Positions 45,530 to 54,445 of a stretch of DNA of 60,000 nucleotides are shown piece after piece. Source of the stretch: Tubulanus polymorphus (taxonomy: Eukaryota > Nemertea > Palaeonemertea > Tubulaniformes > Tubulanidae). Made by a program: the position numbers and the translations under genes. Numbering within the stretch: the first letter of the stretch is position 1; each line of letters opens with the position of its first letter. The stretch is taken from the NCBI RefSeq assembly GCF_964204645.1, contig NC_134028.1, positions 16,979,263-17,039,262 of the forward strand, given 5' to 3'. The notes under the pieces are model-generated. The model did no database searches. It saw nothing but the letters and a program-made list of their open reading frames with translations, and had not been told where the DNA came from.

Positions 45530-46774
45530 AGTGGGAGTTATATCAATCCTTCTAAGAATCATAGAATATCTAATGCTATTAAAGCAAAAAGATCACATCA
45601 TATAATTACTCATAACCCTTCTAATATTAATCCCGATGAAACTTTATATTTTAGAATTCCGAGATTAACACAAAATACTTTTTATGTTCCAAATAGTATT
45701 TATTTATCAGCCGATATAAAAGTAATCGGTAATAATAATAATTATGTTGTTGATAATGTTGGAAGATATTTGATTAAAAAATTAACTATGAAGATTGGAC
45801 CAGAAACAGTTTTCTCATTAGACGATTATAATTTATTTATGCATTATAAAGATTTATGGTTAACTAAAGAAAATAGAAATAATATGATATTTCAAGGAAT
45901 CCAATCAGAAAACCAAAATAAATTAAGATCAGAAGCTAATAGAGCAATATTAACTAATGCTGTAGATAAATTGATAAAAAGTATATATGGAAGCAAATAT
46001 AAAATTCCATTAGACTTTGAATTGATAAATAACAATGCGCCTTTATATAAATACGCAATTCAAGAAGACGTTATATTCGAAATAACATTTGCTCCTGTAA
46101 ATGAAATTGTAATATCTAGCGTTAATAAAGATATGAGTTATAAATTATCGAATATATGTTTAGAATATGATACAGTAACTGATGAAAATATTGCAAGTAT
46201 AATTCAAACTAAATACAATCAAGGATTTTCATTATTATATGATTATATTGATAAATTTAAAACTGTAACTATAAATGCAAATGATGAAATAATTAATGAG
46301 AATATTAACTTACCAAGAAGATCTATTAAAGGTATATTAATATTTTTTAACATTGCAGCATATACTAATGGCGCAATAAATGTTGATAATTATTATAATC
46401 CTGAAATAACAAAAGTAGAAATAACTATCGAAGGAATAGCAAATAAAATATTTTGTCAAGGAATGAGAATGATTGATCAATGGCCAGAAATTAGAAAACA
46501 TTTTATGAATGTAAAGGTAAAATCATCTGAAAATTGTAATATTAATCAAATTGATTATTATACCGGTAATAAATATGCATTATGGTTAGATTTTAGAACA
46601 ACAGAGGATAATTCATTACATGGTTCTGGGAAAAAATTACAAAACACTAAAGATGGAATACAATTATTCATGACAAAGAATAAAGGAATCAAAAATTTCA
46701 AAATGCACATTTATATTATATCTGACGCGCAATTAAATATTGTAAATTCTCAATTAAATAGTGTTATGTATTAA
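45527..46774 (+). CDS. major capsid protein, double jelly-roll type
   Basis: Intact 415-residue frame. Typical landmarks are an N-terminal basic segment, PRLTQNTFYVPNSIYLSADI, DNVGRYLIKKLTMKIG, FMHYKDLWLTKENRNN, FELINNNAPLYKYAIQED and NICLEYDTVTDENIA. C-terminal strands end in KNFKMHIYIISDAQ. These match the Polinton/adintovirus-type double jelly-roll capsid protein, which forms the pseudohexagonal lattice of an icosahedral particle. It is the longest structural gene without a visible break in this copy. Capsid genes of this family usually encode roughly 400-650 residues, so the length is at the lower end. It sits between the coiled-coil membrane protein and a zinc-finger protein on the same strand. 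Confidence 0.8.
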   Translation: MSGSYINPSKNHRISNAIKAKRSHHIITHNPSNINPDETLYFRIPRLTQNTFYVPNSIYLSADIKVIGNNNNYVVDNVGRYLIKKLTMKIGPETVFSLDDYNLFMHYKDLWLTKENRNNMIFQGIQSENQNKLRSEANRAILTNAVDKLIKSIYGSKYKIPLDFELINNNAPLYKYAIQEDVIFEITFAPVNEIVISSVNKDMSYKLSNICLEYDTVTDENIASIIQTKYNQGFSLLYDYIDKFKTVTINANDEIINENINLPRRSIKGILIFFNIAAYTNGAINVDNYYNPEITKVEITIEGIANKIFCQGMRMIDQWPEIRKHFMNVKVKSSENCNINQIDYYTGNKYALWLDFRTTEDNSLHGSGKKLQNTKDGIQLFMTKNKGIKNFKMHIYIISDAQLNIVNSQLNSVMY

Positions 46775-46806
46775 AATTTTAACTTTAATACAAATTTATA
46801 TAATAA

Positions 46807-47652
46807 ATGGAAGGAGGTAAAGTATATAAACATATTCATATAAACATCGATACACATGAAAATAATGATGGTTTATATTATGTAATACCTTGTAATATAG
46901 CTTTGATATTTGATCCTATTTTCAAAATTTATAAAACTAAACTAATAGAAATCGATAATAATAAAAGTGGTGTTGTTGATAATTTAAGTAATGTAATTGA
47001 TAATAATGTAATACCTTCTACATCTAATAATGTAATACCTTCTACATCTAATACTGTAATACCTTCTACATCTAATAATGTAATACCTTCTACATCTAAT
47101 AATGTAATACCCTCTACATCTAATAATGTAATACCTTCTACATCAAATAATGAAATAATATTAAATGTTAGTGAAAATAGAAATTATTGTGGATATTGTA
47201 AAAGTGAATTTTCAAACGCTACATCAAATTGGAATAAACATATGAATACAAGGGTACATATAAATAATGTTATAGAACGTGTTGGTTTAAAAGAATTTAT
47301 AGAACACCCATTTAGATATGTTACAAAGTTTGTTTCAAATCAAAAAGTAAATGGTGAAAAAATATATGAAGATTTATTATTAGCAACACCTAATAAAGAT
47401 GAATTAGATCTAACCGATGCTAATGAAATATTAGGATCAAACACTGTAAATGAAATATTAGGAGCAAACACTAATAAAGATTCTATGAAACATAAAGTAG
47501 AAAATAATGATAAATTTGATTGGATGAATAAGCATAACAATGAAACAACTTTTGATGATGCGGTATAAAAGGTGAAAAATAAGTATAGAAATAATAGAGA
47601 ATTTGAAGAAGAAAATTTGGTAGAGAATTTGAATAAATTGTTAGCGAAATAA
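46807..47652 (+). pseudogene. zinc-finger protein with 8-residue tandem repeat, one in-frame TAA
   Basis: It starts at TTATATAATAAATGG. A beta-rich N-terminus (YKHIHINIDTHENNDG) is followed by six copies of NNVIPSTS, encoded by 24-bp tandem repeats at about 47,002-47,150. A C2H2-type finger (YCGYCKSEFSNATSNWNKH) and a short repeated NEILG(S/A)NT unit come next. A TAA lies at 47,566-47,568, after which the frame is open for 27 more codons to 47,652 (ending ENLNKLLAK). It is the last rightward gene before the convergent junction. Function unknown; repeat number probably varies between copies. Confidence 0.6.
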
Positions 47653-47689
47653 TTGATAGTGAAAGTGATTAAGATATTAATTATATTTA

Positions 47690-48140
47690 ACTCAAAAAGT
47701 AATAAAGGTTGAAAATTGTATAAAATAATAGTAAATAAAAAAGGGGGTTTTAAGTATTTAAGGTATTTAAGGTATCTAATACATATCTAATACATATCTA
47801 ATACAATCTAATACATAAAATATCTTATTTTATAAACTGATATTCATATGGAAATTGAAACCTCAGTAATAATAAATAACCTTTTTTATTTTCAAACTTA
47901 TTCATATATTAGTTGAAAAAATAAAAATAAATTGGTTGAAAATTGTATAAATAATATTCATTTTAAAAAAGGGGGTTTTAAGTATTTAAGGTATCTAATA
48001 GGGTATCAGGTATCAGGGAATATAATAGGGTATCAGGTATTAGGGTATCTAACAGGGTATCTAATACATAGGTATATAAATTTTATTTTATAAATTTATA
48101 TTCATAAGGAAATTGTAATCTCAGTTATAATTTTGAACCT
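47690..48140. repeat. 227-bp direct duplication with GGTATC iterons at the convergent junction
   Basis: GGTTGAAAATTGTATAAA(T) begins at 47,707 and again at 47,934. Both copies continue through AAAAAGGGGGTTTTAAGTAT, TTAAGGTAT and, near their ends, TTATTTTATAAA, ATATTCATA and GGAAATTG. Inside, short iterons (GGTATCTAATA, GGGTATCAGG) are repeated many times, more in the second copy. No coding frame. The block separates the two convergent gene sets and may serve as a termination or replication region. Confidence 0.75.
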
Positions 48141-48159
48141 TTATTATTCTTTAATTTAT

Positions 48160-48693
48160 TCATATATTCATCATGTAATTCAGTAGGTATAATTTGATTT
48201 TCTTCCAATGATTGTTGCATAGATTTTTTATCTTTGTTATAAAATAAACTAGAAATCTTATATTCTCCCTAAAGTCTTTAACAATTGAATAATATTTTTG
48301 ATTTAAAACCCATGTTGTTATCCCAAAATGTCTCCCAGAGAAAGCTAGATAACATAACTCACTTTCTCTAACTTTTGAATCATGTAAATTTGCGCAATCA
48401 TCTATAATGAATAATGTATTTGATCCTTTATAAGTATCAATTGCTATTTTAATACAATTATCTAAATTTTCTTTTACTGTTTTAGGATCTAATATAATAA
48501 ACTTTTTCATCTTAACTATATCTCTATTATATGTTTTATTCATTTCATAAGTAGGACAAAATAATATTATGTTATCAAAATGATTCTTATAAATAGTTTC
48601 TAACAAATCTAATATGAAATGTGTTTTACCACAGTTTGTTACACCAGTAACTAACATATTATGCGGTTCGAATATAAATAAATCTTTATTCAT
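48160..48693 (-). pseudogene. FtsK/HerA-like packaging ATPase, frameshift near the C-terminus
   Basis: The frame starts at AATAAATGAATAAAG and shows Walker A (VTGVTNCGKTHF), Walker B (TLFIIDDCANL) and a following sensor-like segment (YLAFSGRHFGITTWVLNQ) with a basic arginine-finger-like FRENIR. This is the A32/FtsK-HerA class that packages DNA into double-jelly-roll capsids. After about residue 147 the frame runs into nonsense-like sequence. A different frame continues with a helical tail (SLEENQIIPTEL) to about 48,140, so a single-base shift near 48,255 truncated it. The start overlaps the integrase stop by eight bases. Confidence 0.85.
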
Positions 48694-49754
48694 TTATTCT
48701 TTTAATTTTACTAGATAAAATCCATTCATTAAATTTATCATCGTATCCTTTATATTTCACTAAAGAAATCATTTTTTTCTTAAGAGTTTTTGTTTTCAAT
48801 ACTTTTTCTATTTTGTATTCTATTTCATCTGGATTTGGTACAAGTGATAATTCTTGTTCATAGAAATAACCTAATATTTCTTCATCTTTTAGATCTTCTA
48901 ATTTATAAACAAATGGTTTAGTTAATATTATCTTTTTAATCTTGAATATTTCTTCTGTAAAATTTGGAGTATAACCTTTATAAAAGGTTTTTCTATATTT
49001 AGATATTCTTACGTGTTGTCCATTTTCAAATTTAGGTTCTCCGAAATCATGTGTAACAAACGCTCCGTAAAAATTATTCCAAACTATTTCTGAATTATCT
49101 TCTTTTCTAGCTTGTATAGGTTTCATATTTATAGAACTATGTTTAGAATTATTATAACCTTTCACCAAACACATCGATATATTTATTTGTTTCATTAGCA
49201 GTAAAATATTTCCACATTCTAGTTTTCAATGTTTTATTAAATCTTTCTATAATAGATGCTTTTTTATCTGAGTGTATTGAAAAATAATCTACATCGTTAT
49301 CAGATAATAGTTTTTTAAAATGTTTGTTATAAAATTCCTTACCTTCATCAAATTGTATCTTATCTGGAATAGCTTCTTTAAATATTGATTTAAAAGCATT
49401 TGTTACTTCTATACCAGTTTTATTTTTGATTGGAATTGACCATGCGTATCTACTGAATATGTCTATAACATTTAATATCCAGAAATATCCTTTGTTGTAT
49501 TCTTCTAAGTTCTTCATGTCAATTAAATCAGCTTGCCATTGTTGATCGATATATGAAACCATAACTTTTCTTGTTAAATAAGTTTTATCCATTTTCTTGT
49601 GGATTTGATATGTTGGTTGATTTTGTAACCATGATTTCAATTCGCTATATTTTATATCACCATGTGGGTGCCGTACGGCACCATTTTCATTATCAGATTT
49701 AATTTTATTCCATAATTCTGAAAATAATCTCTTAAATATTGTTCTTTTTTCATC
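48686..49754 (-). pseudogene. retrovirus-like (rve) integrase with C-terminal chromodomain, frameshifted
   Basis: From about 49,754 a helical N-terminal region leads, without a clean ATG, into the catalytic core: first Asp in WQADLIDM, second Asp in IQFDEGKEF, Glu in SIIERFNKTL, with 33 residues between the last two. The core frame (to 49,152) ends in another frame's overlap. The next frame (49,195-48,686) carries KGYNNSKHSSI, an SH3-like region (GQHVRISKYRKTF) and a chromodomain (YKIEKVLKTKT, KYKGYDDKFNEW). The shift near 49,170 separates core and C-terminus. This enzyme cuts and joins element ends, producing the 6-bp duplication. The catalytic triad is intact. Confidence 0.85.
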
Positions 49755-49759
49755 TTATT

Positions 49760-50149
49760 TTAATCCATTAATAATAATTTAGATTTAGTTTCAATGACTT
49801 TATGATTTGACGTATTTTCTGATATAATAGGTTTATTGTCTGTACACGGATAACTAAGTTTCCGATTATCATTGGAATCATCTTTATCATCAGATTTGAA
49901 TTTTGATTTATATATTACACCGGATAATATAATAACTGTTACTAATCCAATTGTAATATATAATTTATAATTACTTCCAGCATTAGAAGAATCAGATGGA
50001 TTGGTATTTGAATCAATATCAGGTGATTCATTTATATCAGTTAATTTCTTTTTCTTAGCTTTTTTTAATTCTGAAGATCTTTTACCTAATTCTCTTGCCC
50101 ATTTAATTTGTTTCTCTGATCTAGCCTTTTTCTTAACTCCATCACTAAT
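49760..50149 (-). pseudogene. basic, membrane-anchored Polinton protein with lost start codon
   Basis: A frame of 129 codons overlaps the end of the upstream gene by five bases. Where a start codon would be expected it reads ATT (AATTAGTGATGGAG), and there is no ATG elsewhere in the useful part. The protein would be strongly basic (GVKKKARSEKQIKWARELGK, KKAKKKK), with one membrane segment (YKLYITIGLVTVIILSGVI) and a polar tail. Basic proteins of this sort could condense DNA or line the capsid; that is inference. Confidence 0.45.
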
Positions 50150-50744
50150 TTATTTTAGTTAATTTTTGTTCTGATTCATTTTCTGTTTCGACGTTTGGTT
50201 GTAGTACATCTGTTTCGTTCTTACCTGATTTATATTCCATAGGCTTGATGTTCGAAAATGTTATGACACCAGTAGAAATTAATGTCATAACCGATCCTAA
50301 TTGAAATGAAGCATAACCAACCCATTTTTGTAATTCAGTCATAACTAAATAGTCATTTTTCAAATCACTATATAATTTATTTTCATCATTAATTGGTATT
50401 AACTGGTTACATAACTTAGAATAACATTTGACAATACCATCTGAAATAGAATCATTTATTCGGACTAATCTTGCTTCTTCATAAATCTTGAAATATTTTA
50501 TTACTTTATCGGGTTTCATAGCATCTAATTCTTGAAAAGTTATTATTTTTCCCAAGAAATCCTTAGATTTCCCGCCAGCAATTAGTAATTCAAGATGATG
50601 CTTACAATATAAATAGTATTCATAATCTATATAACAGTTAACTTGAGCACAATTAGTTACAACTGTATCTTTATTATCACTTATACCCAAAACATCTAAT
50701 GTCTTTTCAATATCAATACTATTCTTATTAGATTTCTTTGACAT
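50145..50744 (-). CDS. conserved Polinton protein with hydrophobic C-terminal segment (199 aa)
   Basis: Intact frame starting ATGTCAAAGAAATC. It shows a Cys-containing N-terminal region (VVTNCAQVNCYIDYEYYL, CKHHLELLIAGGKSKDF), a helical middle (KVIKYFKIYEEARLVR) and LCNQLIPINDE, then a hydrophobic segment (FQLGSVMTLISTGVITF) and an acidic tail. Similar proteins occur in other invertebrate Polintons beside the integrase and ATPase, and none has a known activity. It is the second longest unbroken structural-type gene in this copy. Confidence 0.55.
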   Translation of the reverse strand: MSKKSNKNSIDIEKTLDVLGISDNKDTVVTNCAQVNCYIDYEYYLYCKHHLELLIAGGKSKDFLGKIITFQELDAMKPDKVIKYFKIYEEARLVRINDSISDGIVKCYSKLCNQLIPINDENKLYSDLKNDYLVMTELQKWVGYASFQLGSVMTLISTGVITFSNIKPMEYKSGKNETDVLQPNVETENESEQKLTKIN

Positions 50745-51009
50745 TTATATTAGAGAAAAAAGCGAAAAAAAATATAAGTATTATAAAATGATACCAGCAT
50801 CTCTTTGGGTTAATACTAGTTAGTTAAAGGTAAAGAATTTTAGTATTAGTTATTGTGTTTTTAGTATTTTTTATTTGCGATATAAAGTATTCTCTTTTGA
50901 AAAGAATTGTAAAAGAAAATATTAAAAATTAAAATAGAAATAATGGCTAGTTGAAGGTATGTAATTTTTAATATATTTTATTTGAATTCTATTTGATATC
51001 TCACTACTT

Positions 51010-51260
51010 TTGTTTATCTATTAGGAGCAGTAATTATAACTGTCCAGATAAGTCATTTCGGATCCTTGGTATCAAATTCCTCAACGTATTGTTCATTATT
51101 TGGATCATTGTTCCATTGATCAATAAATGTCTTTGCCTTTGTTAACTGTTCTAAATATAACTGTAAATCTAGTTTATTAGATTTTATTTTATTTTCTTTC
51201 TTTTTAAGAGGTCTTAAATGTCAAATTCCAAATAAGTTTTTTATTGTATTCATCATTCCT
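51010..51260 (-). pseudogene. duplicated C-terminal fragment of the HNH nuclease gene
   Basis: The minus strand encodes LRPLKKKENKIKSNKLDLQL, then YLEQLTKAKTFIDQWN, closely parallel to the C-terminal end of the nuclease gene at 52,617-52,790 (RPLEKKENIIKSYKLDMKLY). The N-terminal zinc and HNH parts are absent. It is a relic of a second copy or a tandem duplication inside the element. Confidence 0.65.
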
Positions 51261-51473
51261 TTCCATTTATAAATCAAATTTTTAATAAAATTTATTAATA
51301 TTTTAGAATCCTCTTCCATTTCTTCGACTAACGTCATCCTTTTTCATTCCTCGCTGCTTTTGATAAGTCATTTCGGATCCTCGATAATAAATCCTCAACT
51401 GAAAATCAATTCAACGAAACGACTGGTGGAAATATAATTTCACAAACACATATATTTATTATTTGAATTTTAG

Positions 51474-51675
51474 CGATCGATAATAGAACAATGGAGAACA
51501 ATAGAAAAGCGGTCCAATCGGACCGGTTATTGCGCAATACTAAGTTAACAGTAAACAATCAATACAGAACAACCGCCGCCATTAACAACGATCAATAATA
51601 GAACAATGGAGAACAATAGAAAAGCGGTTTAATCGGACCGGTTATTGCGCAATACACAGTTAACAGTAATCAATA
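51474..51675. repeat. 115-bp-period direct repeat with internal palindromes
   Basis: TAATAGAACAATGGAGAACA starts at 51,481 and again at 51,596. Both copies continue through ATAGAAAAGCGGT, AATCGGACCGGTTATTGCGC and AATAC. The first copy has GGTCCAATCGGACC, a perfect inverted repeat, and both have ATTGCGCAAT, a perfect 10-base palindrome. The GC content is higher than the surrounding element. Iterated palindromes of this kind are compatible with protein-binding sites. Confidence 0.75.
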
Positions 51676-51742
51676 CAATATTAAAACAGATATACACAAT
51701 CGAGATTACATTTTTGATATCTAAGACCTTCAGTGTTATAAT

Positions 51743-52209
51743 TTATAATTTTGTCCAGAATTCTTTAATTACTGGATTATTTCCAATCATTTCTTCAATT
51801 TCTGGTAAATATCTGACTACTTCACTAAATGCTAATCCTAATATTTTGAATTTTTTATATTTTATTAATCTACCTACTCTTCTCAGTTTTCTTTCAAAGC
51901 CGGCACTGATATCTCCACTCATTTTCTTAATTTTCGATTCTTTGAGTCCCAACAGCAATTTAAGTCGCGTTGCTGGTAATTTTGGTAATTGTAGTTCGCG
52001 CGGTAATTGTTTATTATGTATTACATCACTCAGAATTTTCACCATTTCTTGATGATAGTCCAAATGTTCTTGTATTTTTGTGAAGTTTGTTCGTCAATTA
52101 CGAGAGTTATATCCTCCATCTCTATTGATTCCTGCGTTTCACTATCCATCGTTTCTGGTTCCTCACCCGTTGGTTGGCTTAGAATTGCTGGTCGATCTCT
52201 GTATTCCAT
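51743..52209 (-). pseudogene. hypothetical small protein, less AT-biased, frameshifted
   Basis: From an ATG at 52,209 about 55 codons encode an acidic N-terminus (SQPTGEEPETMDSETQES) and end in a stop near 52,040. A second frame from about 52,080 to 51,743 carries a helical protein (LPKLPATRLKLLLGLKESK, FERKLRRVGRLIKYKKF). A one-base shift near 52,070 joins the two pieces in position. Codon use (CGA, CTC, CCA) is less AT-biased than the core genes, which suggests a separately acquired accessory gene. No family recognised. Confidence 0.45.
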
Positions 52210-52616
52210 TTTAATCTAAAAGATGTCATGAAAATGAATTACTATACTTAAATATGTTTAAAGGTTTCCCTACTTCATAATATATGTACTTATATTTAGA
52301 TTTAGAACTGTAAACTGTGTTTTGAGAGAGAATATCCGATACGTACTATGTGAAAGTTGATTTCTAACTGCCGACGTGGCGCACGTTCGTCCAAACTAAT
52401 TACTTCTGCATGTTTGCCTGGATTGTAACAGATGTTCCTTTGTGATGTAATTGATTAATCCTTTTCAACTGAAATAGCACATTCGATCAATATTCAAATG
52501 AGGTGCGCCCCATTCAACTGAATATGAAATACGGCACAGATGTTTTTCTAAACAACCTAATACAATTACATATAGGCGGTTTGAAATAGATCGAGAGTAA
52601 CCGGTTTTCTAAGCGT
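52210..52616. other. no supported gene inside the Polinton
   Basis: A 400-base stretch with no frame, less AT-rich than the core. It contains TAACTGCCGACGTGGCGCAC near 52,370. It may hold the promoter of the minus-strand gene to its left. Nothing else recognised. Confidence 0.4.
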
Positions 52617-53257
52617 TTAAGCTTCAACGTATTTTTCATTATGTGTTGAATTCCATAATTCAACAAATGTCTTTGCTTTATCCAGTTGATCTAAATATAA
52701 TTTCATATCTAGTTTGTAAGATTTAATTATATTTTCCTTCTTTTCTAAAGGTCTTAAATTTTTCCAACCCCAAATAAGTTTTATATTGTGTTAAATTTAG
52801 ATATTGGTAACACGTGATCAATATGAAAGTATTCACCATAATTATCTATATTCATTTTATCATCGAATTGATATATTATCCATGATTTGAGAAATTCATC
52901 TGAACAACCCAATAAATTAGATAGTGTTTCTGAATGTGTTTCTTTGTTGAATAATTGTGTTAATCTAGTCCTTAAGCATTGTTTCAATCTAAAATTAAGA
53001 TCTGTTTGATATCTTTCTCTCATATATTCTGTCATATAATCATTATAAACTCCTCTATTATCTTCTCGGTATTGTTTGGTATATAGTTTAAAACAAGTTT
53101 TACAGCAATATTGAAAACCATCTTTGCTAATCTTACGCTTATTAAATTCTGTTATAGCTAATTTATCTAATTCACATTTAGAACACTTCTTGTAGTATAT
53201 GTTTATGACACCAGAGTTATTTGTAATATTGATAGTTTGTGGTTGTTCTGGTTCCAT
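52617..53257 (-). pseudogene. HNH-type endonuclease with N-terminal zinc motifs, frameshift or deletion
   Basis: The outermost leftward gene begins directly at the inner edge of the right terminal repeat (ATAATAAATGGAACC). After a short polar N-terminus come CxxC pairs (CSKCELDKL and CCKTC) forming a zinc site, a helical region (YREDNRGVYNDYMTEYMRER), and the HNH-like catalytic stretch (YFHIDHVLPISKFN). The frame then stops at 52,781. A second frame continues from about 52,790 to 52,617 with the family's C-terminus (RPLEKKENIIKSYKLDMKLY). The segment between, normally holding the second His/Asn of the motif, is missing or scrambled. HNH nucleases of this form are common solitary genes in DNA viruses. 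Its role in Polintons is unknown. Confidence 0.65.
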
Positions 53258-53678
53258 TTATTATACATATTTTTTTACTAAATTGATTTTAGAAGTTCAA
53301 TGATTTATATATGTATTATTTCAATCACACTTTACTAACACTTTCAATGTTTAAAAATCTAACTCATACAAATATAAATATTGAAATAATGTTGTAAATA
53401 TATCTATATATCTATTCTATAAGAGCTTACACTTTTATATTGAATAATCTGTCAATTTAAATGTTATTCATGTATATGATTATTTTAAGAGTAATAGGGG
53501 TAATGGGCTTTCAGGTTAAAGGTTGAAGGGGCGAGTGAGTAAAAAATGAAAATAACAATAATTTACAGTTGAATTAGGAGTGTGCGCGACTAATTCAACT
53601 GTAAATTATTGTTATTTTCATTTTTTTACGAGCTCGACCCTTCGACCTTTGATCTGAAAGCCCATTACCCCTATTACT
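53258..53678 (-). repeat. right terminal inverted repeat (~421 bp)
   Basis: Reverse complement of the left repeat with about one difference per 10-15 bases in its inner half, no (AT)n expansion, and almost perfect identity in the outer 186-189 bases. It runs from the start codon of the HNH gene to the terminal CCCCTATTACT. Confidence 0.9.
53490..53678. repeat. right terminal palindrome (189 bp)
   Basis: The inverse of the left terminal palindrome, differing from it by one 3-base indel in the AAAATAACAATAATTT region. Both arms start and end with AGTAATAGGGG/CCCCTATTACT. The less related middle of the arms is in the same relative orientation to the outside as at the left end, so the two ends are in one configuration, not flip versus flop. 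Confidence 0.9.
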
Positions 53679-53684
53679 ATGATT
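53679..53684. repeat. target site duplication (right), ATGATT
   Basis: Second copy of the 6-bp target, immediately outside CCCCTATTACT. Confidence 0.9.
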
Positions 53685-53974
53685 TGTCGATTTCATACAC
53701 ACAAACACGTGCATTTTCCATTTTTGAAAAATCTGTAAGGAAACAACAATAGAAAAAAATAGAAAATTTGCCTAAGATATTTCATCAATGAATTTCAATA
53801 GCCTAGCCCAGTCAATGATCCAAACTATCTTACAGAGCTAGGTCACGTAAAATTTTAGATTGAATAATATCATATCCAAATGAAGTATATCGTATAAATA
53901 GCTGAGCTATGAATGGAGTTGATTTGATTTAACTTGAGACATGAGCTAGGCCTATATCGATGCAATATCAATAT
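53685..53974. other. no supported gene; right flank of the Polinton
   Basis: Host-like AT-rich DNA without a recognisable frame. Confidence 0.4.
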
Positions 53975-54445
53975 GCTCTAATGCGAGTATTAGGCTATAA
54001 TAACGCTGGTATCCGGCTACTAGCCTGCGTGGATATTGAGCTAATGCTCTTAACGCGGTTATCAGGCTACTGCCCTAACGCGAGTATCCATGCAGCTACA
54101 AGCCTACGTGAGTATTGAGCTACTAGTCTAATGCTGGTATCAGGCTACTACCCTAAGGCGGGTATCGAGCTACTGCTCTAAACACGGGTATCCAGCTACT
54201 AGTCTAACGCCGGTATCAGGCAACTGCGGCTCTAACGCAGGTATCAGACTACTGCCCTAACGCAGGAATGAGGCGACTGCCTTAATGCCGGTAATGAGCA
54301 ACTAGTCTAACGCCGGTATGAGGCAACTGTGGTTAATGCAGGCTACTGCTCTAACGTGGGTATTGACCTACAAGCCTTCGCGAGTATTGAGCTACTGCCT
54401 AACGCAGGTATCAGGCTACTGCCGTAACGCGGATATCAGGCTACT
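53975..54445. repeat. ~25-30-bp minisatellite
   Basis: Imperfect tandem units of the type TAACGCGGGTATCAGGCTAC, then TGCTC, repeated about 17 times with many variants (GAGTATTGAGCTACT, CCGGTATGAGGCAACTG). The unit length drifts between 24 and 32 bases, so it is an old array. Confidence 0.75.

Larger units (their letters stand above)
50745..51742. other. rearranged AT-rich region with nuclease fragment and iterons
   Basis: No intact gene. It holds a duplicated fragment of the HNH gene's C-terminus (see 51,010-51,260), two copies of GATAAGTCATTTCGGATCCT (about 51,038 and 51,364) that show local duplication, and the 115-bp direct repeat at 51,474-51,675. If this lineage once had a protease gene here, nothing recognisable is left. 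Confidence 0.5.
35497..53678. mobile_element. complete Polinton/Maverick (endogenous virus-like element), 18,182 bp
   Basis: The element is bounded by long terminal inverted repeats beginning AGTAATAGGGG, and by the 6-bp duplication ATGATT on both sides. It is far richer in A and T than its flanks. It carries the Polinton core: protein-primed-type PolB, rve-type integrase with chromodomain, FtsK/HerA-like packaging ATPase, a double-jelly-roll major capsid protein and a penton-like protein, plus several small proteins of the kind seen in invertebrate Polintons. Genes up to 47,652 point right and those after 48,140 point left. At least nine genes carry frameshifts, stops or lost starts, so it is defective as sequenced. 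An adenain-type protease was not found. Confidence 0.93.

Noticed and set aside
43746-47568. Alternative genetic code with TAA as sense codon
   Set aside because: Other genes in the element end normally at TAA or TAG, an in-frame TGA also occurs in PolB, and the host genes use TAA as stop. Local nonsense changes or readthrough are simpler.
47690-48140. CRISPR-like array
   Set aside because: The repeats are direct, of mixed unit length and without regular spacers; the genome is eukaryotic. Two long copies with short iterons fit better.
50745-51742. Adenain-type protease gene
   Set aside because: Searched by eye for the His, Asp/Glu and Cys motif order in all frames here and in the small genes; nothing convincing, so no protease is claimed.
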